A stretch of DNA of 64,000 nucleotides, taken from positions 794,501-858,500 of the forward strand of contig NZ_JACJVJ010000001.1 of the NCBI RefSeq assembly GCF_014237875.1. The letters run 5' to 3'. Position 1 is the first letter of the stretch; each line of letters begins with the position of its first letter. Shown in pieces: positions 46,169-54,851 of this stretch. Below the pieces are notes generated by a model, which did no database searches, was not told where the DNA came from, and saw nothing but the letters and a program-made list of their open reading frames with translations. Source of the stretch: Parasphingopyxis marina. Lineage in GTDB: Bacteria; Pseudomonadota; Alphaproteobacteria; Sphingomonadales; Sphingomonadaceae. A program made the position numbers and the translations under genes.

Positions 46169-47443
46169 ATGGCTGATAATCCGGATCTCGAAACACAGGA
46201 AGCTGATTACGATCAGTTCGTCCGCGACAATCTCCGCCACAATTATATAGCGCATTTCACGCACGGCATGCTGGGGATGACGGGCTTCCGGATCCTGATG
46301 GCGCCGACATTCCTGCCGGCCTATCTTTTCGCGTTGACCGGATCGAACGCCCTGGTCGGCCTCGGCCAGTCGCTTCTTCAGGCGGGCGCGACCATCTCGC
46401 CGATGATCAGCGCGTCCAATATAGAGCATCGCCGCCGCGTCCTGCCCGTGGCGCTCCGCACCGGGATGGCGATGCGCTTCCAGATCCTCGGTCTTGCGCT
46501 TGCCGGTTTCTTCCTCACCGGTTCGCCGCTGCTCATCGCCACATTCGTCTTCATCTTCCTGCTGGGCTTCTTCCAGGGCCAGCAGCGCGTCATTTTCCAG
46601 ATGCTGCTCTCCAAGGTGATTCCGATCGACGTGCGCGGCCGGCTCCAGGCCTATCGCAACGTCGCGGGCGCGGGGCTTGCGGCGCTGATCTCCTACCTCG
46701 CGGGCGTCTGGTTCATCGGGCACAATGTGTTGGGCAACGGTTATGCGACGACCTTCCTGCTCTCTTTCGTGCTCACGACCGTCGGCCTGCTGATCCTCTA
46801 CCGATTCATGCGCGAACCGGAGCCGCCGACCGTGCGGGAGCGCATGTCGATCCGCGAACGGTTGCGCGACCTGCCCGAACTGCTGGCCGATCGCGATTAT
46901 CGCTGGTTCCTGGTTGCCCAGAGTTTCGGCGTCGCGGCGCGTATCTCCACGCCCTTCTGCATCCTCTACGCGGCCGACAAGATCGAGGTCAGCGGCGCGA
47001 TGCTGGGGTTGCTCACCGTCGGCTTTCTCGGCGCGGACACGCTGTCCAATCTCGTCTGGGGCTATCTGGGCGACAGCCGCGGCTATCGCCTCACCTTCAT
47101 TCTCGCCATGATCGTCTGGCTCGCGGCGCTGCTCCTGCTGATCGCCGCCAACGGGCCGATACCCATCTTTCTCGCCTTTTTCGGGATCGGCGCCTCGATG
47201 TCCGGCTATATGATGAGCGCGACGACGATGATCCTCGAATTCGGCAAGCGGGACGACCTGCCGATGCGGCTGGCGCTTTCGACCACGGCGGAAACCAGCA
47301 TGGCGGCGATCGGGCCGCTGCTCGGCGGCGTTATCGCGGCCTATTATGGCTATGTGCCGCTTTTCTGGATTTCCATCGGCCTGCTTTGCGTGACGCTGGC
47401 GATCCTGCTGTTTCGCGTGCGGGAGCCGCGCACCCGCAACTAA
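46169..47443 (+). CDS. MFS transporter
   Basis: A 424-residue inner-membrane protein with about twelve hydrophobic helices. It starts with a short acidic tail ([19 protein letters not shown]) and has a central charged loop ([20 protein letters not shown]). It begins 34 bases after the acyl-CoA dehydrogenase stop, so it may import that pathway's substrate. No strong ribosome site. The stop overlaps that of the convergent hmgA. The substrate is unknown. Confidence 0.83.
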   Translation: MADNPDLETQEADYDQFVRDNLRHNYIAHFTHGMLGMTGFRILMAPTFLPAYLFALTGSNALVGLGQSLLQAGATISPMISASNIEHRRRVLPVALRTGMAMRFQILGLALAGFFLTGSPLLIATFVFIFLLGFFQGQQRVIFQMLLSKVIPIDVRGRLQAYRNVAGAGLAALISYLAGVWFIGHNVLGNGYATTFLLSFVLTTVGLLILYRFMREPEPPTVRERMSIRERLRDLPELLADRDYRWFLVAQSFGVAARISTPFCILYAADKIEVSGAMLGLLTVGFLGADTLSNLVWGYLGDSRGYRLTFILAMIVWLAALLLLIAANGPIPIFLAFFGIGASMSGYMMSATTMILEFGKRDDLPMRLALSTTAETSMAAIGPLLGGVIAAYYGYVPLFWISIGLLCVTLAILLFRVREPRTRN

Positions 47444-48729
47444 CCGGGAAGGCCGGCCTTTTCGAACCCGTCCCAGCCGTCGTCGTAATCCTCCTGCAGC
47501 AACGGCGTTTCCATCGCATGGCGCGTGGGCCGGATCGGCAGGCAGCTTTCGAACATGAAGGCCATCGTGTCCTCGATCTTGTGCGGCTTCAGTTCGGCGC
47601 TCATCGCCGCCTGCGCCGACGCCTTGTCGGGGCCGTGCGCGTTCATGCAATTGTGGAGCGACCCGCCGCCCGGCGCGAAGCCGCCGGCCTTGGCATCATA
47701 GGCGCCATGGATCAGCCCCATATATTCGCTCATTACATTGCGGTGGAACCAGGGCGGGCGGAACGTATCCTCGCCCACCATCCAGCGCGGCGGGAAGATC
47801 ACGAAATCGCAATTGGCCGTGCCGGGGCTCGCCGAGGGCGAGGTCAGCACCGTGAAGATCGAGGGATCGGGATGGTCGAAGCTCACCGTGCCGATCGTGT
47901 TGAAACGGGCGAGGTCGTATGTGTAGGGCGCATTGTTGCCGTGCCAGCCGACGACGTCGAACGGCGAGTGGCCCAAGGTCGTCGTCCACAGCGCGCCGCC
48001 GAACTTCTGGACGAGCTCGCAAGGCTCGTCCCGGTCTTCGAAAGCGGCGACGGGTGTCAGGAAATCGCGGGAATTGGCGAGCCCGTTGGAGCCGATCGGC
48101 CCGAGATCGGGCAGGCGGAAGGGCGCCCCGTAGTTCTCGCAGACATAGCCGCGCGCCTCGCCATCGGTCAGCTCGACCCGAAATTTGAGCCCGCGCGGAA
48201 TGACCGCAATGGCGTTCGGTGCGACGTCGATCACGCCCATTTCGGTGACCAGCCGCAGCCCGCCCATCTGCGGCACGATCAAGAGTTCGCCATCGGCATC
48301 GAAGAACGCCTTATTCTCCATCGAGGCGGTCGCCGCGTAGAGATGGATGCCGATGCCCGACAGCATCGCCGCATCGCCATTCCCCGCCCAGGTGACGAGC
48401 CCGTCGACCCAGTCGGTCGGGGATTCGGGCAGGTCCATCGGGCTCCAGCGCAGGCGGTTGGGCGGGAAGCTGTCGCCCGCGATCGGGCCGGTCTCTATTG
48501 CCTCGCCCCAGGGATAGGGGGCGAAGGCGTCATGCATCGCGCTTGGCCGCATCCGGTAGAGCCAGCTGCGCCGGTTATGGTCGCGCGGCACCGTGAAGGC
48601 CGTGCCCGAAAACTGCTCGGCATAGAGGCCGAAGGCGGGCCGCTGCGGGCTGTTGCGCCCTTGCGGCAACGCGCCTTTCACGGCTTCGGTCGCAAAGTCG
48701 TTGCCAAAGCCGGACATGTAGTCGGTCAC
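47440..48729 (-). CDS. hmgA: Homogentisate 1,2-dioxygenase
   Basis: A 429-residue cytosolic iron dioxygenase that opens the homogentisate ring to maleylacetoacetate in tyrosine/phenylalanine breakdown. Typical stretches include [26 protein letters not shown] and the iron-ligand region [18 protein letters not shown] followed by [13 protein letters not shown] chose GTG 48729 (VTDYMSGFG) with AAGGGG upstream. It follows hppD by 34 bases on the same strand, so the two successive enzymes form an operon. The maleylacetoacetate isomerase and fumarylacetoacetase genes are not adjacent. Confidence 0.95.
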   Translation of the reverse strand: MTDYMSGFGNDFATEAVKGALPQGRNSPQRPAFGLYAEQFSGTAFTVPRDHNRRSWLYRMRPSAMHDAFAPYPWGEAIETGPIAGDSFPPNRLRWSPMDLPESPTDWVDGLVTWAGNGDAAMLSGIGIHLYAATASMENKAFFDADGELLIVPQMGGLRLVTEMGVIDVAPNAIAVIPRGLKFRVELTDGEARGYVCENYGAPFRLPDLGPIGSNGLANSRDFLTPVAAFEDRDEPCELVQKFGGALWTTTLGHSPFDVVGWHGNNAPYTYDLARFNTIGTVSFDHPDPSIFTVLTSPSASPGTANCDFVIFPPRWMVGEDTFRPPWFHRNVMSEYMGLIHGAYDAKAGGFAPGGGSLHNCMNAHGPDKASAQAAMSAELKPHKIEDTMAFMFESCLPIRPTRHAMETPLLQEDYDDGWDGFEKAGLPG

Positions 48730-48763
48730 TGCGGGGCCCCTTCCCAATAGCGGCGCAATAGCG

Positions 48764-49837
48764 TCAAGCCTCTTCGTTCGCCGGGATTACCCCGCGCTTG
48801 ATCTGGTCGAGCTCGATCGACTCGAACAGCGCCTTGAAATTGCCCTCGCCAAAGCCTTCATTGCCCTTGCGCTGGATGATTTCGAAGAAGATCGGACCGA
48901 CCATATTCTCGGTGAAGATCTGCAACAGCAGGCCTTCACCGGTTTCGGGCGAGCCGTCGATCAGGATCTTGCGCTTGCGCATCTCGTCGATTGAATGGCC
49001 ATGGCCGGGCAGCCGTTCGTCGATCATGTCGAAATAGGTGTCCGGCGTATCCTGGAAACGAATGCCTTTTGCGCGCAGCGCATCGACCGTCGCAAAGATA
49101 TCGTCGGTGGCGAGCGCGAGATGCTGGATGCCTTCGCCGTGATAATCCTTGAGGAATTCCTCGATCTGGCTGTGCTCGTCCTGGCTCTCATTGAGCGGGA
49201 TGCGGATCTTGTTGTCGGGCGCAGTCATCGCCTTGGAGAGCAGCGCGGTCTGTTTGCCCTCGATGTCGAAATAGCGGATCTCGCGGAAGTTGAAGATGCG
49301 CTCATAATAGTCGGCCCAATAGTCCATCCGCCCGCGCATCAGATTGTGCGTCAAATGATCGAGCGTGTGCAGGCCGACGCTATTGTCGTCGGGCTTTGCG
49401 CCTTCGACCGGCTCGAAATCGATATCGTAGATCGTCGCCGCGCCGCGCTTGTCGACAAGATAGAGGTTCGCGCCGCCGATCCCCTCGATGCAGGGGATGT
49501 TGAGCTCCATCGGCCCAACCTTGCCTTCGACCGGCGTCGCGCCGCGTTCGACGGCGAGCTTCAGCGCCTTGGCCGCATCCTCGACACGGAACGCCATCGC
49601 ATTGGCGGAAGGGCCATGTTCTTCGCGGAATTCGGCGACCTGGCCGGCGGGCTCCATATTGAGGATGAAGTTGATGTCGCCCTGCACATAACGGCGGACG
49701 TTTTTCGACCGGTGGTTGGCGATATGGGTGAAGCCCATAGCGGTAAACAGGCCGGCCAAGGCCTCGGGATCGGGGCCGGTGAATTCGACGAATTCGAAGC
49801 CGTCCAGGCCCATCGGATTTTCAAGTTTCTCGGTCAT
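48764..49837 (-). CDS. hppD: 4-Hydroxyphenylpyruvate dioxygenase
   Basis: A 357-residue non-haem iron enzyme converting 4-hydroxyphenylpyruvate to homogentisate. The iron ligands are visible in [12 protein letters not shown] (His), [10 protein letters not shown] (His) and [12 protein letters not shown] (Glu). The C-terminal gating helix [19 protein letters not shown] is present. ATG 49837 lies 9 bases after GAGGAA. Transcription probably starts at the promoter 175-203 bases upstream, leaving a long leader with a short ORF. It is co-transcribed with hmgA. Confidence 0.96.
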   Translation of the reverse strand: MTEKLENPMGLDGFEFVEFTGPDPEALAGLFTAMGFTHIANHRSKNVRRYVQGDINFILNMEPAGQVAEFREEHGPSANAMAFRVEDAAKALKLAVERGATPVEGKVGPMELNIPCIEGIGGANLYLVDKRGAATIYDIDFEPVEGAKPDDNSVGLHTLDHLTHNLMRGRMDYWADYYERIFNFREIRYFDIEGKQTALLSKAMTAPDNKIRIPLNESQDEHSQIEEFLKDYHGEGIQHLALATDDIFATVDALRAKGIRFQDTPDTYFDMIDERLPGHGHSIDEMRKRKILIDGSPETGEGLLLQIFTENMVGPIFFEIIQRKGNEGFGEGNFKALFESIELDQIKRGVIPANEEA

Positions 49838-49936
49838 TGCGGGTCGTTCCTCTGAATGCTTTTGCGATAGAAACCGCGCTTCTGCCCCCTCAATAGGCGG
49901 GCCGGGCGCCGATCGTTGCGCCGCGCGGGCGCGCAT

Positions 49937-50005
49937 TCAGAGGGCGAGCGAGCGGCTCAGCCGGTGGACTGTCCAATAGGCGATGGATGGGCAGTATACG
50001 TCCAT
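49937..50005 (-). CDS. Possible 22-codon leaderless upstream ORF before hppD
   Basis: The ORF MDVYCPSIAYWTVHRLSRSL (22 residues in all) has its ATG at 50005, only 6 bases past the -10 box, so the transcript may begin on the start codon. It holds two Tyr and one Trp codon, which fits a regulatory leader peptide for an aromatic-acid operon. There is no ribosome site and no database support, so it may be chance. Confidence 0.25.
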   Translation of the reverse strand: MDVYCPSIAYWTVHRLSRSLAL

Positions 50006-50011
50006 GCGCCG

Positions 50012-50040
50012 ATGATAGCAGAACAAAGCGCTTTTGTCAG
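50012..50040 (-). promoter_or_regulatory. Sigma-70-like promoter for hppD-hmgA
   Basis: On the minus strand CTGACA (50040-50035), 17-base spacer, TATCAT (50017-50012). The spacer contains the perfect palindrome AAAGCGCTTT, a possible operator between -35 and -10. It lies in the gap between the CoA-transferase gene (stop 50049) and hppD. Confidence 0.6.
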
Positions 50041-50048
50041 CTTTGCCG

Positions 50049-51239
50049 CTAGAGGATGCCTTGCGCGCGAAAGGCGGCGATTTCGTCCGCCGAAAGGCCA
50101 AGCCGCCCGGAAAGCACGGCATCGGTGTGCTCGCCGAGCAGAGGCGGGGGCGAGGGTTCCGGCCGCTCCGACGCGGCGAGGCGCAGCGGGCTCGCGACAT
50201 AGGGCACGCCCTCGATACTGCCCGACAGGCCGCGATGGAGCGCCTGGGGTTCGGCAAAGGCCTGTTCGATGGTATTGATCGGCCCATAGGGGATGCTTGC
50301 CTCGGTCAGCAGCGCCGTCCATTCGTCCGCGCTTTTCGTCTTCATCGCCTCTTCGAGCGGCGGGATCAGCGTGTCGCGATTTTCCACGCGCGCGGCATTG
50401 GTCGCATAGCGTTCGTCTTCGGCCATTGCGGGATGGCCGGCGATCTTCGCGAAGCGCGCGAACTGCGTATCGTTGCCGACCGCGACGATGATCCAGCCAT
50501 CGGCGGTCTCGAAGGGCTGATAGGGCACGACATTCGGATGCGCGTTGCCGGTCCGTTCGGGTGCCTCGCCCGACACCAGATAGTTGAGCGCCTGGTTGCC
50601 GAGGCCGGACAGCGCGACGTCGAACAGCGCGATATCGATAGGCTGGCCTTCGCCCGTCTTCTCGCGCTGGTAGAGCGCGGCGAGGATCGCGGCGGCGGCG
50701 TTCATGCCCGTCGTCATGTCGACCATCGCCACGCCCATGCGGCGCGGCGGGCCTTCGGCGTCGCCGGTGATCGACATGAAGCCGCTCATCGCCTGGATCA
50801 TCAGGTCGTAACCGGGCTTGTCGGCATCGGGGCCGTCCTGCCCGAATCCGGTGATCGAACAATAGATGAGGCGCGGATTGACGGCGTTCAGGCTTTCATA
50901 GTCGAGACCGTATTTCTTGAGGCCCCCACGCTTGAAATTCTCGACGACGATATCGCTGTCTTCGGCCAGCCGCCGGATCAGCGCCTGCCCCTCGGGCCTG
51001 GCCATGTCGATCGTCACCGATTTCTTGTTGCGGTTCGCCGCGAGATAATAGCCGGCGCGGCAATCCTCGCCTTCACCATGCCAGGGCGGCCCCCAGCCGC
51101 GCGTATCGTCGCCGGCGCCGGGCCGTTCGATCTTCACGATCTCCGCGCCCAGATCGCCGAGCATCTGCGTCGCCCAGGGGCCGGCCAGCACTCGGGAAAG
51201 ATCGAGAACGCGGACGCCGGAGAGAGCTTGGCCAGTCAT
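50049..51239 (-). CDS. CaiB/BaiF (class III) CoA-transferase
   Basis: A 396-residue enzyme with GVRVLDLSRVLAGPWATQMLG, then GAEIVKIERPGAGDDTRGWGPP, and the region with the catalytic Asp (VAMVDMTTGMNAAAAIL). GGAG lies upstream of ATG 51239. It follows the glutaryl-CoA dehydrogenase gene on the same strand across a 104-base gap with an inverted repeat. In other bacteria a CaiB/BaiF gene next to gcdH is a glutarate CoA-transferase, so a role in glutarate/lysine breakdown is likely but not proven. Confidence 0.88.
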   Translation of the reverse strand: MTGQALSGVRVLDLSRVLAGPWATQMLGDLGAEIVKIERPGAGDDTRGWGPPWHGEGEDCRAGYYLAANRNKKSVTIDMARPEGQALIRRLAEDSDIVVENFKRGGLKKYGLDYESLNAVNPRLIYCSITGFGQDGPDADKPGYDLMIQAMSGFMSITGDAEGPPRRMGVAMVDMTTGMNAAAAILAALYQREKTGEGQPIDIALFDVALSGLGNQALNYLVSGEAPERTGNAHPNVVPYQPFETADGWIIVAVGNDTQFARFAKIAGHPAMAEDERYATNAARVENRDTLIPPLEEAMKTKSADEWTALLTEASIPYGPINTIEQAFAEPQALHRGLSGSIEGVPYVASPLRLAASERPEPSPPPLLGEHTDAVLSGRLGLSADEIAAFRAQGIL

Positions 51240-51252
51240 GCAGACCTACTCC

Positions 51253-51336
51253 GTCATCCCAGTGAAGGCTGGAATCCATTCCGGTCTTTCGAATTTTCGC
51301 GACCGGGGAATGGGCCCCAGCCTTCGCTGGGTTGAC
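51253..51336. repeat. REP-like inverted repeat
   Basis: The left arm 51253-51286 (starting GTCATCCCAGTGAAGGCTGG) pairs with the right arm 51301-51336 around a 14-base loop, with a few mismatches. The core CCCAGYGAAGGCTGG is of the type widespread between genes in sphingomonads and relatives. It sits between gcdH and the CoA-transferase gene, where it could act as a processing or attenuation element. Confidence 0.75.
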
Positions 51337-51343
51337 GACCTCA

Positions 51344-52555
51344 TCACCCGGTAAAGGCCTGAATGCCGGTGATCGCGCGCCCCAGAATGAGCGCATGGAT
51401 ATCGTGCGTACCCTCATAGGTGTTCACGGTTTCCAGGTTGATCGCGTGGCGGATGACGTGGAATTCGTCGGCGATGCCGTTGCCGCCGTGCATATCGCGC
51501 GCGGTCCGCGCGATATCGAGCGCCTTGCCGCAATTGTTGCGCTTGATGAGGCTGATCATCTCCGGCGCCCATGTGCCCGCATCGATAGCGCGGCCCACAG
51601 TCAGCGCGGCATTGAGCCCCAGCGCGATCTCGGTCTGCATATTGGCGAGCTTGAGCTGGACTAGCTGGGTCGCGGCCAGCGGACGGCCGAACTGCTTGCG
51701 GTCGAGCGTATAGCTGCGCGCCCGGTGCCAGCAATCTTCCGCGGCGCCCATTGCGCCCCAGGCGATGCCGTAGCGCGCCTTGTTGAGGCAGCCGAACGGC
51801 CCGCCAAGGCCGCGCGCGCCGGGCAGCAGATTTTCTTCCGGCACGAACACCTCGTCCATGACGATCTCGCCGGTGATCGATGCGCGCAGGCTCATCTTGC
51901 CTTCGATCTTGGGGGCGGAGAGGCCTTCCATGCCCTTTTCGAGGACGAAGCCGCGGATTGTGCCGTCATCGTCCTTGGCCCAGACGACGAAAATGTCAGC
52001 GATCGGCGAGTTGGTGATCCACATCTTGGAGCCTGACAGCGAGTAACCGCCATCGACGCTTTTCGCGCGGGTCTTCATGCCGCCGGGATCGGAACCCGCA
52101 TCAGGCTCGGTCAGCCCGAAGCAGCCGACCCATTCGCCGGTCGCCAGCCTGGGCAGGTATTTTTCGCGCTGTTCCTCGGAGCCATAAGCATGGATCGGAT
52201 GCATGACGAGCGAGCTCTGCACGCTCATCGCCGAGCGATAGCCCGAGTCCACCGCCTCCACCGCGCGGGCGACAAGGCCATAGGCGACATGGGAAACACC
52301 CGCGCAGCCATAGCCGTCGATCGTCGCGCCGAGCAGGCCGAGCTCGCCAAGCTCGGTCATGATTTCGCGGTCGAATCGCTCTTCGCGGGTCGCGGTCAGC
52401 ACGCGCGGCAGGAGTTTTTCCTGCGCGTAGTTGCGCGCGGTTTCATAGACCATCTTCTCTTCGTCGGTCAGCTGCTCGCCGAGCAGGAAGGGATCTTCCC
52501 AGCTAAAGGCGAAATCCGCCTTTTCCGCCGCTTTCGCCGGCTTTTCGATATTCAC
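51344..52555 (-). CDS. gcdH: Glutaryl-CoA dehydrogenase-like acyl-CoA dehydrogenase
   Basis: A 403-residue flavoprotein. [36 protein letters not shown] and the catalytic-Glu motif [20 protein letters not shown] match glutaryl-CoA dehydrogenases, which oxidise and decarboxylate glutaryl-CoA to crotonyl-CoA. The start is GTG 52555, with AGAGGA 9 bases upstream. The adjacent CaiB/BaiF gene supports glutarate handling. Confidence 0.9.
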   Translation of the reverse strand: MNIEKPAKAAEKADFAFSWEDPFLLGEQLTDEEKMVYETARNYAQEKLLPRVLTATREERFDREIMTELGELGLLGATIDGYGCAGVSHVAYGLVARAVEAVDSGYRSAMSVQSSLVMHPIHAYGSEEQREKYLPRLATGEWVGCFGLTEPDAGSDPGGMKTRAKSVDGGYSLSGSKMWITNSPIADIFVVWAKDDDGTIRGFVLEKGMEGLSAPKIEGKMSLRASITGEIVMDEVFVPEENLLPGARGLGGPFGCLNKARYGIAWGAMGAAEDCWHRARSYTLDRKQFGRPLAATQLVQLKLANMQTEIALGLNAALTVGRAIDAGTWAPEMISLIKRNNCGKALDIARTARDMHGGNGIADEFHVIRHAINLETVNTYEGTHDIHALILGRAITGIQAFTG

Positions 52556-52646
52556 TTGGCTTGTCCTCTTGATCGCTTTTCCCCGCCTCTAGCACAGGCC
52601 GGAAAGCCGCGCGACAGCGAAGCTTTTTTGCGGAAAGGACAAAGAT

Positions 52647-52660
52647 GTGACCCGTGTCAC
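52647..52660. promoter_or_regulatory. CRP-like palindrome GTGAC-CCGT-GTCAC
   Basis: With the flanking bases (52646-52661) it reads TGTGA-N6-TCACA, an exact match to the CRP consensus. TTTTTTGCG lies 23 bases upstream. It could serve gcdH (start 52555) or the sulfotransferase side. Confidence 0.55.
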
Positions 52661-52730
52661 ACCGGGTTCATCCGGAAATGCTCATAAGGGGGGCAACCGG
52701 AGAGGGAGCACCAAGCAACCAATTCGGCAC

Positions 52731-52787
52731 AAGCCATCATGGGATCACCCGGTTTTTTGCGACCCGGCCGGGCTCCCATGGTGGCTT
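52731..52787. other. Long stem-loop in the gcdH-sulfotransferase gap
   Basis: AAGCCATCATGGGA (52731-52744) pairs with TCCCATGGTGGCTT (52774-52787) with one wobble; inside, CCCGG (52748-52752) pairs with CCGGG (52768-52772), leaving the 15-base loop starting TTTTTTGCG. No T-tract follows, so it is not a standard terminator. It could be an RNA structure, a DNA cruciform or a small mobile repeat. Confidence 0.55.
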
Positions 52788-52907
52788 GACCATTTTCGGG
52801 GCGGCGATTCCGCGGCACCCGCTCAACACAGCCTCGACAATGGTGCGCCATCCGGGCAGATGGCCCCTATGCCCACGGCATGGGGCGATCAATCATGGGG
52901 GTAGGGA

Positions 52908-53525
52908 ATGGCGTTATCCGTTATCGGTGCAGGTTTCGGGCGTACGGGCACGATGTCGATGAAAATGGCGCTGGAGCAGCTTGGCTTCGGGCCATGCCAC
53001 CATATGGAAGAGGTCCTCAGCAATCCTCCCCAGACTCCCCTCTGGCTGGCCGCCGCCAATGGCGAAGCCGTGGATTGGGACGTGGTTTTCGACGGCTATA
53101 CGTCCACGGTCGACTGGCCCGGCGCGCATTATTGGCGCGAACTGTCGGAGGCCTATCCGGAGGCCAAAGTGATCTTGACCACGCGCCCGGCGGACCGCTG
53201 GTGGGCGAGCATATCCACGACGATCCTCAAGCTTCTGGACAGTATGGACGAGGTCGAAGACCCCCAAATGCGGCAATGGCTGTCGCTGCCCTATAAGATC
53301 GTTACCGAACAGACCCTCGGCGGCGACAGCAGCGAAGCTTCGGCCCTAGCGGCTTTTGAACAGCGGGAACGCGATGTGCGTGCGGCAATCGCACCGGATC
53401 GCCTGTTGGTGTTCAACGTCGCCGAGGGATGGGAGCCGCTATGCAATTTCCTGGGCTGCGAGATTCCGGACAATGAATTTCCGCGCAGCAATTCGAAAGA
53501 CGAATTCTGGGAGCATTTTACCTAA
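52908..53525 (+). CDS. Sulfotransferase family protein (P-loop, type distinct from Stf0)
   Basis: A 205-residue protein starting VIGAGFGRTGTMSMKMALEQLG, a Gly-rich PAPS-binding loop, then MEEVLSNPPQTPLW, DWPGAHYWRELSEAYPEAKVILTTRPADRWW split over the core, and a C-terminal VAEGWEPLCNFLGCEIPDNE. This is the layout of small bacterial sulfotransferase-like proteins related to eukaryotic cytosolic types. GGGGGTAGGGA precedes the ATG. The stop overlaps that of the convergent thiolase by 4 bases. The substrate is unknown. Confidence 0.8.
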   Translation: MALSVIGAGFGRTGTMSMKMALEQLGFGPCHHMEEVLSNPPQTPLWLAAANGEAVDWDVVFDGYTSTVDWPGAHYWRELSEAYPEAKVILTTRPADRWWASISTTILKLLDSMDEVEDPQMRQWLSLPYKIVTEQTLGGDSSEASALAAFEQRERDVRAAIAPDRLLVFNVAEGWEPLCNFLGCEIPDNEFPRSNSKDEFWEHFT

Positions 53526-54706
53526 GCCAGCTCCACTGCGACCGCGGTCGCCTCGCCGCCGCCGATGCACAGGCTTGCGACGCCGCGCTTGAGACCGCGT
53601 TTTTCGAGGGCATTGAGCAAGGTCGCGACGATCCGCGCGCCGCTGGCGCCGATCGGATGGCCGAGCGCGCAGGCGCCGCCATTGACGTTGATCTTGTCGT
53701 GCGGGATGCCGAGTTCCTGCATCGCGATCATTGCGACCACCGCAAAGGCTTCGTTGACCTCGAACAGGTCGACATCCTCGACGCTCCAGCCGGCCTTTTC
53801 CAGAACCTTCTTCATCGCCGGGACGGGGGCCGAGGTGAACTTGCCGGGCTCGTGCGCGTGCGCGGCATGGGCGATAATGCGCGCCTTGATCGGCATGTTC
53901 TTTTCCCTGGCCACGCTCTCGCGCGTCATCACCAGCGCGGCCGCGCCGTCGGAAATGGATGAGGCGTTGGCGGCCGTCACCGTGCCATCCTTGGCGAAGG
54001 CGGGTTTCAGCGTCGGGATCTTGTCGGGCCGGGCCTTGCCGGGTTGCTCGTCGATCGTCACGCTGGTGCTGCCGCCGCGCGTTTCGAACTCGACAGGCAC
54101 GACTTCGCCTTCGAAGGCGCCGCTCTGGATCGCCGCATTGGCGCGGGCGAGGCTTTCAATCGCATAGGCGTCCTGCGCCTCACGGGTGAACTGGTATTCC
54201 TGCGCGGCTTCCTCGGCAAAGGCGCCCATCAGCTTGCCCTCGTCATAGGCGTCCTCCAGCCCGTCGAGGAACATCGAATCCTTGATCGCGTCATGGCCGA
54301 TGCGCGCGCCCGAACGGTGCTTCGCCAGCAGATAGGGCGCGTTGGTCATGCTCTCCATGCCCCCCGCGACGATGATGTCGGCAGTGCCTGCGCGCAGCGC
54401 GTCATGCGCCATGATCGCGGCCTGCATGCCGCTGCCGCACATCTTGTTGACGGTCGTCGCCTCGGTGGAAATCGGGAGCCCGGCGCCCATTCCGGCCTGG
54501 CGCGCCGGGGCCTGGCCGAGCCCGGCCGGCAGCACGCAGCCCATGAAAATCTGTTCGACCGCCTCGCCTTCGACCCCGGCCTTTTCGAGCGCGGCACGCA
54601 CCGCCGTCGCGCCGAGCGCGGTGGCGGGAACGGAGGCGAGATCCCCCTGAAAGCCGCCCATCGGCGTGCGGGCATAGGCGGAAATGACGATAGGATCGGC
54701 GGACAT
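53522..54706 (-). CDS. Acetyl-CoA C-acyltransferase (thiolase)
   Basis: A 394-residue thiolase. The nucleophilic Cys is in VNKMCGSGMQAAIMAHDAL, the second set in EVNEAFAV, GGACALGHPIGASGARI and SLCIGGGEATAVAVE, so the active site is complete. It condenses or cleaves acetoacetyl- or 3-ketoacyl-CoA and would finish the beta-oxidation and glutarate routes encoded in the window. ATG 54706 (MSADPIVISAYARTP) was preferred to an upstream in-frame ATG at 54751. Confidence 0.93.
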   Translation of the reverse strand: MSADPIVISAYARTPMGGFQGDLASVPATALGATAVRAALEKAGVEGEAVEQIFMGCVLPAGLGQAPARQAGMGAGLPISTEATTVNKMCGSGMQAAIMAHDALRAGTADIIVAGGMESMTNAPYLLAKHRSGARIGHDAIKDSMFLDGLEDAYDEGKLMGAFAEEAAQEYQFTREAQDAYAIESLARANAAIQSGAFEGEVVPVEFETRGGSTSVTIDEQPGKARPDKIPTLKPAFAKDGTVTAANASSISDGAAALVMTRESVAREKNMPIKARIIAHAAHAHEPGKFTSAPVPAMKKVLEKAGWSVEDVDLFEVNEAFAVVAMIAMQELGIPHDKINVNGGACALGHPIGASGARIVATLLNALEKRGLKRGVASLCIGGGEATAVAVELA

Positions 54707-54851
54707 GGTACGACTCTCTTTCTGTCGGTCGGGAATTTCCTGTCTTTCCAAGGTAAGCCTTCGACGAACGGCTTTCCAGAGCCGACGCCGAGCCTTTCAT
54801 ATCGCCCCTCATATGCTAGCTATCGGGGATAATCTCTCGCAGGGGGCCATC

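Larger units (their letters stand above)
52556..52907. other. 352-base gap with regulatory-looking elements, no gene
   Basis: The gap lies between the divergent gcdH and sulfotransferase genes. It holds a GTGAC-N4-GTCAC palindrome (52647), a purine-rich ribosome-site-like stretch without a start codon (AACCGGAGAGGGAGCACC near 52695-52712), a strong hairpin (52731-52787), and TTTTTTGCG twice (52624 and 52753). This layout suggests a promoter and leader whose original gene was lost, but no remnant protein is recognisable. Confidence 0.45.
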
